Assembly: GCA_038062615.1 (NCBI GenBank)
Contig: JBBTWV010000032.1
Coordinates: 1-29,959, forward strand
Direction of reading: 5' to 3'
Source of the DNA: JBBTWV01 sp038062615
GTDB taxonomy: Bacteria; Patescibacteriota; Gracilibacteria; UBA1369; UM-FILTER-53-11
DNA: 29,959 bases
The position numbers and the translations under genes are program-made. The first letter of the stretch is position 1; each line of letters opens with the position of its first letter. Of this stretch, positions 8,286-14,067 are shown piece by piece. The notes under the pieces are model-generated. The model did no database searches and was not told the origin of the DNA. It worked only from the letters and a program-made list of their open reading frames with translations.

Positions 8286-8320
8286 GCTTTAGGGAACCTC
8301 TGAAAAACTATATTATTAAA

Positions 8321-8373
8321 GCTACGATTTTGTATTTTGGTCGTAGCCGCCTGCTACGACACCCGCCTTAGCT
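8321..8373 (+). repeat. Structured repeat family 3, copy 1 (plus an overlapping hairpin)
   Basis: GTCGTAGC-CGCCT-GCTACGAC (8340-8360) is a perfect 8-bp stem with a 5-nt loop, followed by ACCCGCCTTAGCT. The copy proper spans 8339-8373. An upstream GCTACGA (8321-8327) can pair alternatively with TCGTAGC (8341-8347). The same layout recurs at 9728-9762 with different but still paired stem bases. It lies in the 145-bp gap between the convergent mutL and the 193-aa gene, where it may also act as a terminator. Confidence 0.65.
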
Positions 8374-8430
8374 TGGGCTACACTTCATCGCTCATCTACA
8401 TTTCCATAGCGAGAATTTACACCGACACTT

Positions 8431-9012
8431 TTACTTGCTCCTAGAAGGCCAAAGGATTGCTTCAAACTTTGTTATTTCAGTTTGGTCTGTGACTTCTTCA
8501 AAAGTACCAGCCAGAGTAGCTACAAAAAGACTTTCGACAGAGCTTGCTCTATATAATTCTGTCCCCCGTCGTCCCTTTGAGTAAGCTCCACGCCAGGGGC
8601 CTATATTACCGTTTAGGGAAGTGCCATTCCCGCGTGCAGCGGCTGTTGCCCCTTGTTTGTATAGAAATTTTCTTTCACCCACGGTGAATTCTCTATAACC
8701 CTCCACTAACAATTCAGCTTTGGTTCGCGCGGCTACCTGATCCTTAATTACTTCTTCCGGCGCCGCAACTAATGTAAAATGCCGGCGGTTTTGATCTGGA
8801 GAGATTTCTGGGTCGTCCTCCGCTTTTACTAATGTGGCTATAACCACCCGGGCTCCTTGCTGAATTTTAAAAACACGACCGCCAGATTGAGTCTCTGTCG
8901 CTGCCACGTCGCCTTCTCTGACGGTGCTCTTAATATTAGTAAGAATGATGGCTCTACCGCTTGTAACCAAATCTGCAACGTCTGTTTCAATTTTGTAACC
9001 GTCAATGGGCAT
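8431..9012 (-). CDS. Hypothetical protein, 193 aa
   Basis: No family recognised. The protein is soluble-looking, without signal peptide or membrane helix. The N-terminal half is beta-rich (IILTNIKSTVREGDV, then RVFKIQQGARVVIATLVKAE), the middle is charged, and a Gly/Arg segment (GPWRGAYSKGRRGTELY) precedes a C-terminal FEEVTDQTEITKFEAILWP. Like the 216-aa gene near mutS it is a minus-strand orphan inserted next to a conserved housekeeping gene, with a near-consensus promoter and no Shine-Dalgarno. It is divergent from rpsF across a 143-bp gap. The longer minus-strand frame overlapping its 5' end is a shadow. Confidence 0.65.
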   Translation of the reverse strand: MPIDGYKIETDVADLVTSGRAIILTNIKSTVREGDVAATETQSGGRVFKIQQGARVVIATLVKAEDDPEISPDQNRRHFTLVAAPEEVIKDQVAARTKAELLVEGYREFTVGERKFLYKQGATAAARGNGTSLNGNIGPWRGAYSKGRRGTELYRASSVESLFVATLAGTFEEVTDQTEITKFEAILWPSRSK

Positions 9013-9026
9013 ATGGAGTAGGATGT

Positions 9027-9055
9027 ATAATAATATTTTACATAATATATGTCAA
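9027..9055 (-). promoter_or_regulatory. Near-consensus promoter for the 193-aa gene
   Basis: On the minus strand TTGACA (9055-9050) is separated by exactly 17 bp from TATTAT (9032-9027). The gene ATG is at 9012, giving a leader of about 8 nt. This is one of the best promoters in the window. Confidence 0.65.
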
Positions 9056-9099
9056 ATGCCTTGGTCATAAAAATGACCTTGCGTTTTGAAAGGCCGCTT

Positions 9100-9150
9100 A
9101 GTACCATACGCCTGCTGTTTGCCAGGCCGAGCCGTAGAGGCAAGACTACT
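9100..9150 (+). promoter_or_regulatory. Possible S6:S18-binding leader of the rpsF transcript
   Basis: A stem TACG/CGTA (9107-9110 with 9133-9136) encloses a second stem CCTG/CAGG (9111-9114 with 9123-9126). A one-sided bulge, CCGAGC (9127-9132), lies between them on the 3' side; AGTA/TACT (9100-9103 with 9147-9150) may close the whole. A CCG in a bulge next to a hairpin is the known mark of the leader by which the S6:S18 complex represses rpsF operons. Its position, just before rpsF in an rpsF-ssb-rpsR operon, fits. An alternative is a degenerate relative of repeat family 2, which shares GCCAG-N-CCGAG. Confidence 0.45.
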
Positions 9151-9155
9151 CAATA

Positions 9156-9728
9156 ATGGCAAATGAAGGCCGCTTTGCGGCCAATCCAAAGCTTATGCCA
9201 ACTCAAGAAGAACTCCGCAAATACGAACTTATGCTTATCTTCTCTGGTGAACTAATCGAGGCTGGTTTTGCTAAAGAGCTGGATGAGGTTCGCAAACTCT
9301 TAAAAGAAAGTACGCAAGGCATTTCCTACGAAGATCTTTGGGGTAAGCGTGATTTTAGCTTCCGCATCAAAAAACAAGCTCGCGGCTATTATGCGATTTT
9401 TAATTTTGATGCGGCACCAGCGGCTATTTTGGAACTTCGTTCCAGCATCAAACTCAACCAACAAGTTTTGCGGCATTTGCTCATTACTCTTCCCGATGAT
9501 TACCAGCCGGGGCGTTATAATGAGTTGGTTTTGCCGGAAGAAAAGCACAAGGATGATCGTCAACAAAAGCCTGTTGTTGGAGCAAAACCGGTGCCTGTGG
9601 AATCAGCAGCCGTGAGCAAAGAACCGGCTAAGAAGCCAACGCTTGCCGGGAAGGATGAAGAGGAGCAACTCAAGTCCGTTGAAAAGAAACTTGAACAGAT
9701 TTTGGAAAATCCAGATATAGATATTTAG
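9156..9728 (+). CDS. rpsF: 30S ribosomal protein bS6 with long C-terminal extension
   Basis: bS6 binds the central domain of 16S rRNA together with bS18. The core is residues ~20-120: RKYELMLIFSGEL, then GKRDFSFRIKKQARGYYAIFNF and LRSSIKLNQQVLRHLLITL. The protein is 190 aa, against roughly 95-135 in most bacteria. The extra C-terminal ~65 residues are Lys/Glu/Pro/Ala-rich and probably disordered, and a ~18-residue N-terminal lead precedes the core. It is first in the classical rpsF-ssb-rpsR cluster. A structured leader immediately upstream may give autoregulation. rplI, the usual fourth member, is not present; proB follows instead. Confidence 0.93.
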   Translation: MANEGRFAANPKLMPTQEELRKYELMLIFSGELIEAGFAKELDEVRKLLKESTQGISYEDLWGKRDFSFRIKKQARGYYAIFNFDAAPAAILELRSSIKLNQQVLRHLLITLPDDYQPGRYNELVLPEEKHKDDRQQKPVVGAKPVPVESAAVSKEPAKKPTLAGKDEEEQLKSVEKKLEQILENPDIDI

Positions 9729-9762
9729 GTCGCATCTGCTTGATGCGACATTCGCCTGAGCT
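9728..9762 (+). repeat. Structured repeat family 3, copy 2
   Basis: GTCGCATC-TGCTT-GATGCGAC (9729-9749) is a perfect 8-bp stem with a 5-nt loop, followed by ATTCGCCTGAGCT. Compared with copy 1 at 8339-8373, loop length and flanks are kept while stem bases change in pairs. It fills the rpsF-ssb gap: it begins over the rpsF stop codon and ends 3 nt before the ssb ATG. Confidence 0.7.
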
Positions 9763-9765
9763 CAT

Positions 9766-10209
9766 ATGCGTTGCGTTAATAAAGTTATTCTCATCGGGAA
9801 TCTCACTCGTGATCCGGAAATGCGGCAAACCATCAACGGCCAGTCTATTGCTACTTTCGGACTTGCTACCAACCGCGAGTGGATGACTAAAGATGGACGT
9901 AAGCAGCAATCAAGCGAGTTCCATGAGCTGGTGGCCTGGGCCAAGCTGGGTGAGATCTGCCATCAATATCTTAAGAAGGGAAAGCTGGTGTACGTAGAAG
10001 GATACTTAAAAACGCGCATCAAGGTAATGCCGGATGGAACCAAAAAGTTCCGAACCGAAATCGTCGTCCAAGACATGATCATGCTGGATAAACGTGGCGG
10101 AACCGACGAGGAAGAAAATAGGATTCTCGAGGCAGCTCCGGTGGGCGCAGATCAAAACACGGCGGCGCCGGTGGATGCCGATCTCAGTGATGATATATTC
10201 GAAGGGTAG
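9766..10209 (+). CDS. ssb: Single-stranded DNA-binding protein
   Basis: SSB coats single-stranded DNA in replication, repair and recombination. The OB fold covers residues ~1-108: NKVILIGNLTRDPEMRQT, SIATFGLATNREW, EFHELVAWAKLGEICHQYLK, GKLVYVEGYLKTR. The remaining tail is acidic. It ends DLSDDIFEG rather than the usual DDDIPF-type tip, with no Pro and two residues after the Phe, so partner docking through the tip may differ. Length 147 aa is short but normal. It lies between rpsF and rpsR in the conserved operon. The ATG at 9766 is 3 nt after a structured repeat; no Shine-Dalgarno is seen. Confidence 0.95.
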   Translation: MRCVNKVILIGNLTRDPEMRQTINGQSIATFGLATNREWMTKDGRKQQSSEFHELVAWAKLGEICHQYLKKGKLVYVEGYLKTRIKVMPDGTKKFRTEIVVQDMIMLDKRGGTDEEENRILEAAPVGADQNTAAPVDADLSDDIFEG

Positions 10210-10236
10210 AGATTGTTCTAAACATTTATTACTTAA

Positions 10237-10307
10237 TTGAGCGGCGCACGGCGCCGCTGCGAGACCGCAACGAGAACTGGCTTAGCCAGTCCGAGTAAGG
10301 TCGAGCG
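10237..10307 (+). repeat. Structured repeat family 2, copy A (ssb-rpsR gap)
   Basis: Two hairpins in tandem: GCGGCGC-ACG-GCGCCGC (10241-10257), then ACTGGC-TTA-GCCAGT (10276-10290) enclosed by GACC/GGTC (10263-10266 with 10299-10302) with CCGAG on the 3' side. A second copy lies inverted at 22970-23042. The shared blocks are TTGAGC, GCTGCGAGACC, CTGGCT, GCCAGTCCGAG and GGTCrAGCG. In the first hairpin the arms differ between copies but stay paired. The repeat ends 8 nt before the rpsR ATG. Confidence 0.8.
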
Positions 10308-10315
10308 CATACATT

Positions 10316-10531
10316 ATGACCGCTGGAAGAAGTAAAAAGAAGTGTGGATTCTGCGCCGAGAAGGTGGATTACATTGATTACAAGAACCTTCGTCTGCTGA
10401 AGCGTTTTATGTCTCAATACGGACGCATTGTTCCCAAGTACTACTCGGGCGTTTGTTTAAAGCATCAAAAACGCGTTGCCAGCGGCGTGAAATTGGCCCG
10501 CGAAATGGCGCTTTTGCCTTATACCAGATAA
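10316..10531 (+). CDS. rpsR: 30S ribosomal protein bS18 (zinc-binding type)
   Basis: bS18 sits with bS6 on the small-subunit platform. The 71-aa product has the expected DYKNLRLLKRFMSQYGRIVPKYYSGVCLKHQKRVASGVKLAREMALLPY pattern in separate conserved pieces, notably the GRIVP segment and the ALLPYT ending. Cys10, Cys13, Cys47 and His50 form a CxxC...CxxH set, so this is the zinc-ribbon ('C+') version of S18; many bacteria, including E. coli, have lost these ligands. Last gene of the rpsF-ssb-rpsR cluster, 106 bp after ssb, with a structured repeat filling most of that gap. Confidence 0.95.
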   Translation: MTAGRSKKKCGFCAEKVDYIDYKNLRLLKRFMSQYGRIVPKYYSGVCLKHQKRVASGVKLAREMALLPYTR

Positions 10532-10534
10532 GGC

Positions 10535-10540
10535 TAAAAT
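10535..10540 (+). promoter_or_regulatory. -10 box placing transcription start at the proB ATG
   Basis: TAAAAT (10535-10540) ends 6 nt before the proB ATG at 10547, so a normal -10-to-start distance puts the first transcribed base at the A of ATG. Possible -35 sequences (TTTTGC at 10512 or TTGCCT at 10514) lie inside the end of rpsR. The rpsR-proB gap is only 15 bp. Confidence 0.4.
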
Positions 10541-10546
10541 ACGGTC

Positions 10547-11683
10547 ATGCGCCTCGTTATAAAACTCGGCACCTCACTCCTCACCAACGAACACGGAAAG
10601 CTCACGGTTCCTTTTTTGCGTGGCGTGGTGGCGCAAGCGGCGGCCATTCATAAAAGCGGGCATGAGGTGGTGGTGGTGAGTTCCGGCGCGGTGGCGGCGG
10701 GCAGATCCGAAATTACGCTGGAGCGCGAGAAGAAGAATATTCCTTATAGGCAAGCCCTTGCGGCGGTTGGGCAGGGTGTCCTCATGAAGACGTATCATGA
10801 TTTTTTTGGCGAACATGGCGTGGTGGTTTCGCAGGCGCTTTTGACCAACTATGATTTTGTAAATCGTGAAAATTTTCTCAACACCAAAAATGTTTTTGAT
10901 TTGATGCTGAAGGCGGGAGTTATCCCCATCGTGAATGAGAATGATGTAACGACGATTGCGGAATTGAAGTTTGGTGATAATGACGTCCTCTCGGCCAAAA
11001 CGGCGGCCATGGTTTCGGCTGATTTGCTCGTCATTATGACCGATGTGGATGGGCTTTTTTTAGAAGATCCGAAAAATAATCCGGGTGCCAAGTTGTTCTC
11101 GGTGGTGGAGAAAGTGGACGACTCCATACGCGCATTAGCGGGTGGTGCACGCAGTAGCCGGAGCATGGGTGGCATGGTGACAAAGTTGGAGGCAGCTGAT
11201 TACGTCACGTCCGTGGGGATTCCCATGTTCATTGTGAATGGGCGCCGGGCCAATATATTGCAGGACGTTGTGGAATTTTTCAGAAAAAGTATGAGTGAAA
11301 AAACTCATCAGCAGGAGCAAAAACTTGGGACGATTTTTATTCCTCGCGTGAACCGGATGGAGAGTCAAAAAAAATGGCTGCGGCCAAAAATTCAAAAAGC
11401 TGCGTGGGTGGAGGTGGATAGTGGCGCTGCAAAAGCACTCACGAGTTCTGGCAAAAGTCTTTTGCCATCCGGAATTTCTGCCGTACACGGAACATTTAAG
11501 CGCGGGGATGTGGTTTTGGTGAAAACCAACGAAGGGGCAGAAATTGCCTACGGGCAGGTAAATTATGGGTCAGTTGAGCTGGACAAAATCAAAAAACATC
11601 GTAGCGATGAGATAGAACAGCTTCTGGGATTCAGTTTTGAGGAGGAGGTGATCCATCGAGATCGCATGGCACTCACCGCTTAA
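10547..11683 (+). CDS. proB: Glutamate 5-kinase with PUA domain
   Basis: ProB phosphorylates glutamate to gamma-glutamyl phosphate, the first and feedback-controlled step of proline synthesis. The amino-acid kinase fold spans residues ~1-250: VIKLGTSLLT at the N-terminus, VVVVSSGAVAAGR, IPIVNENDVTT, FGDNDVLSAKTAAM, and the ATP-site segment IMTDVDGLF with GGMVTKLEAA. Residues ~285-365 form the PUA domain found in long ProB enzymes (GAAKALTSSGKSLLPSGI, RGDVVLVKTNEGAEIAYGQV). Length 378 aa is normal. proA and proC are not in the window, so the pathway is only partly represented here. It is adjacent to rpsR but seems to have its own promoter with a leaderless start. Confidence 0.93.
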   Translation: MRLVIKLGTSLLTNEHGKLTVPFLRGVVAQAAAIHKSGHEVVVVSSGAVAAGRSEITLEREKKNIPYRQALAAVGQGVLMKTYHDFFGEHGVVVSQALLTNYDFVNRENFLNTKNVFDLMLKAGVIPIVNENDVTTIAELKFGDNDVLSAKTAAMVSADLLVIMTDVDGLFLEDPKNNPGAKLFSVVEKVDDSIRALAGGARSSRSMGGMVTKLEAADYVTSVGIPMFIVNGRRANILQDVVEFFRKSMSEKTHQQEQKLGTIFIPRVNRMESQKKWLRPKIQKAAWVEVDSGAAKALTSSGKSLLPSGISAVHGTFKRGDVVLVKTNEGAEIAYGQVNYGSVELDKIKKHRSDEIEQLLGFSFEEEVIHRDRMALTA

Positions 11684-11706
11684 AGGAGGCGTTTGAAATC
11701 GAACTG

Positions 11707-11735
11707 TTGAGTTACAGGTTAATTTATGGTAAAAT
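11707..11735 (+). promoter_or_regulatory. Promoter for the four-gene membrane cluster
   Basis: TTGAGT (11707-11712), a 17-bp spacer and TAAAAT (11730-11735), preceded by TGG, making an extended -10. The transcript would start near 11742 and have a ~29-nt A-rich leader before the ATG at 11771. A GAAAGGG at 11749-11755 is too far upstream to be a standard ribosome site. Confidence 0.6.
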
Positions 11736-11770
11736 AATATGAATTTTTGAAAGGGTAAAAAATAAAAAAT

Positions 11771-12319
11771 ATGGAAAATCAAAATCAAAAAAAACGCTGG
11801 TTTCGTGGTCGCCAACAAATTGATGTGAAAGACCCCAAGGTGCGTCATGCTTTTGATAATGAAATTTTTGCCTGGAAGGCGCCAGAGTATCTGCATCATG
11901 AAAAATCGCTGGTATGGTTTGGCGTCGCCTTCCTGCTGGTTTTGGGCTTGGTCATCTACGGTTTGGAGACCGACGGCTGGACGTTTTCTTTGGCCGTCAT
12001 AGTTTTTGCTGGGACCTACTACCTGGTTTACCGGCATCCTCCTTCCGTGGTGGATATTAAAATTTCCAAAATGGGCGTCAAAATCGGGCATCATCTTTTT
12101 CCTTACACCAACCTCAAGGGCTTTTGGACAGCGTATGATCCGCCGCATGTGAAGAAGCTTTATTTGCGCATGGCTGGGCGCTTTGAACCGGATATTTTTG
12201 TGTCGTTGGAAGACGCTGACCCCAGTGAAGTTCGACGCCTTTTGAGAGAACACATCACTGAACTTTCGGGCAAGCACGAGCCTTTTTCGGACACGCTTGT
12301 GCGGCTTTTTCGATTGTGA
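11771..12319 (+). CDS. Two-helix membrane protein with C-terminal PH-like domain (hypothetical)
   Basis: The 182-aa protein has a ~45-residue basic N-terminus, two transmembrane helices at about 47-65 (LVWFGVAFLLVLGLVIYGL) and 69-87 (FSLAVIVFAGTYYLVYR), then a cytoplasmic domain of ~95 residues. The segment after the second helix (VVDIKISKMGVKIGHHLFPYTNLKGFW) resembles small membrane-tethered PH-like proteins common in Patescibacteria, where a beta strand set follows two helices. No catalytic residues are evident. It heads a cluster with the 577-, 731- and 1215-aa genes (spacings 14 bp, a 4-bp overlap and 8 bp), which suggests a joint membrane role. The name rests on architecture, not on a clear family match. 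Confidence 0.75.
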   Translation: MENQNQKKRWFRGRQQIDVKDPKVRHAFDNEIFAWKAPEYLHHEKSLVWFGVAFLLVLGLVIYGLETDGWTFSLAVIVFAGTYYLVYRHPPSVVDIKISKMGVKIGHHLFPYTNLKGFWTAYDPPHVKKLYLRMAGRFEPDIFVSLEDADPSEVRRLLREHITELSGKHEPFSDTLVRLFRL

Positions 12320-12333
12320 GTTTATAAATTTCT

Positions 12334-14067
12334 ATGGATGGACCAGAAGCAAAATCAGCTCCAGTGGTGGAAGGCGAAGCCGCCGCAATGGTGAGACAGC
12401 TTGAAGAAGCGGACCGCCAGCGTGCCATTGAAGAGTTGCATCAGGAATATGTTTCCCATGACGATATTGAGTTTATTTTGGGATGTAGCGAGCCGGGAGG
12501 TGTGGTGAAGGCCGCATGTGAGCGGTATGAGGCCAACGAAGGCTGGTCAAATCAAAAAGAGCAGGTGAAGCTTTTGTGGAGAGAGTATAAGCAGAGAATT
12601 TTTGATGCGGTGTTGAACAAAGCCGAGCGTCACAGAGGGATAGTTGAAAACACGCAGGCAGAATTAGATTTATTTATAGCGGGACTTGATGTGTCACTTA
12701 AAGATGCGAATGCCATGACTCAGTATATGGCTCAGGGCATAAAGCTCCAAAATACTCCCTATGAAAAAAATGCCGCAACAGGCCAGGACGTTATGGAAAC
12801 CAGCGAGCTGGTGAAGATGCGGCAGTTTTTGGAAACCTTGCGTGATGTGGATACGGATGAGCTGGTGGAGATGGTGGATGAGGATCGGACTCAATTGGAT
12901 ATGCTCGTGGAGATGCAGAACCGCATGAAGGCACCGGGCCGGACGGCACCGGATAGGTTGCTGGACCCCAATGGAAATAGAGAAAAATATAAAGGCGACA
13001 TCAAAATTCTTGTGGATTTTATTCGGGGTAAAACCCCTGAAGATAAAATGGCAAAATCTCGCTTCAGAATTCAGTCTGAACATTTAATGTGGCAAGAAAT
13101 TATCCGTAATGCGCCGTTTAATGTCCGCGCGGATATCATTGGCGAACATTTAGACCAAGCCGGTCTAGAAGAGACCAAAAAGTTTTTGGAAGAATGCATT
13201 TGTACGGATGCTTTGAGCCGTTGGAACTTGTTGAATTTGTATGATGACCACTCTGGGCGATTTGAAGATTTTGGAAATCGTGATGAGTTTGATGCGTTTT
13301 TAAGAGCATGCGTGGCGAAGAAAATGGAACTGGAACGCCGTGTGGCGGAACAAATTGAGCAAATTGAGGATCCTTCTCAAGTTAATGCGGTGACGTATTT
13401 TTTTACGTTCGATAAGATGATTGGTGAGACGCTGTTTCGTATTGGCGCACTGGCCGGTATTGCGAATATTGCCCTCAATATTGCTGATGGCGTGGTGCAC
13501 CGAGATATGCACAGCGAGTCTTGGATGACGGGAGCCCTAAAGGGTGCTGGGCGAGCGGCCAAAGATTCTTACGTTATTGGTTCCATAGCGGTGGCATTGC
13601 TTGGATCGAACTTAGTGTACCCGTGGTGGAAGCGTTGGGCTTATGCGCCGTCAGGTGAAGAAGGTGATAAGTTGGCGCAGTTCCAAGCCGGTAAGTTTTT
13701 GAAGGAGCAGGCCACGAATCATCATGAGGTGATGGATTACTTTGCTGATAATTATGAGCGCTATATAAAAATTGCGCGTTTGAATGAGCGAAATGAAAAC
13801 CCTAATCAAAAACCCAATGAAAAGCGTGGAGGATTTGATTTGTGGAAGGAAGATATAAAGCTTACGCCACAGCAGGCCGGCGAGCTGGGATATGCCAGTG
13901 TGGAAATGGCTCAGGGCGCCATCATCAACATGTTTGGTGCCTGTGCGAGAATTTTTAAATTGCAAAGCGGCAAGGGGATTGAGGATGCCAACGACTTCCG
14001 CTATTTCTTAACGGAAAACGGACTTTATGTGCAAAATGACGAAATTGATTTAACGCCTACGCCATGA
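12334..14067 (+). CDS. Large charged protein with two hydrophobic segments, 577 aa (hypothetical)
   Basis: Family not recognised. Residues 1-350 are highly charged and mostly helical, with likely coiled-coil stretches (AAAMVRQLEEADRQRAIEE; TDELVEMVDEDRTQLDMLVE). Two hydrophobic segments follow at about 364-384 (ETLFRIGALAGIANIALNIA) and 412-430 (SYVIGSIAVALLGSNLVYP), then a ~145-residue charged tail. This predicts a large soluble domain anchored by a helical hairpin. It overlaps the next gene by 4 bp (ATGA), which implies translational coupling with the VirB6/TrbL-like membrane protein. The start is preceded by aatttct, as is the 1215-aa gene. An assembly or scaffold role for a membrane complex is inference from the neighbours. 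Confidence 0.7.
   Translation: MDGPEAKSAPVVEGEAAAMVRQLEEADRQRAIEELHQEYVSHDDIEFILGCSEPGGVVKAACERYEANEGWSNQKEQVKLLWREYKQRIFDAVLNKAERHRGIVENTQAELDLFIAGLDVSLKDANAMTQYMAQGIKLQNTPYEKNAATGQDVMETSELVKMRQFLETLRDVDTDELVEMVDEDRTQLDMLVEMQNRMKAPGRTAPDRLLDPNGNREKYKGDIKILVDFIRGKTPEDKMAKSRFRIQSEHLMWQEIIRNAPFNVRADIIGEHLDQAGLEETKKFLEECICTDALSRWNLLNLYDDHSGRFEDFGNRDEFDAFLRACVAKKMELERRVAEQIEQIEDPSQVNAVTYFFTFDKMIGETLFRIGALAGIANIALNIADGVVHRDMHSESWMTGALKGAGRAAKDSYVIGSIAVALLGSNLVYPWWKRWAYAPSGEEGDKLAQFQAGKFLKEQATNHHEVMDYFADNYERYIKIARLNERNENPNQKPNEKRGGFDLWKEDIKLTPQQAGELGYASVEMAQGAIINMFGACARIFKLQSGKGIEDANDFRYFLTENGLYVQNDEIDLTPTP

Noticed and set aside
8838..9143. 101-aa minus-strand frame overlapping the 193-aa gene and the rpsF leader
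   Set aside because: It runs out of frame over a better gene, its promoter and the structured leader, and shows no domain.
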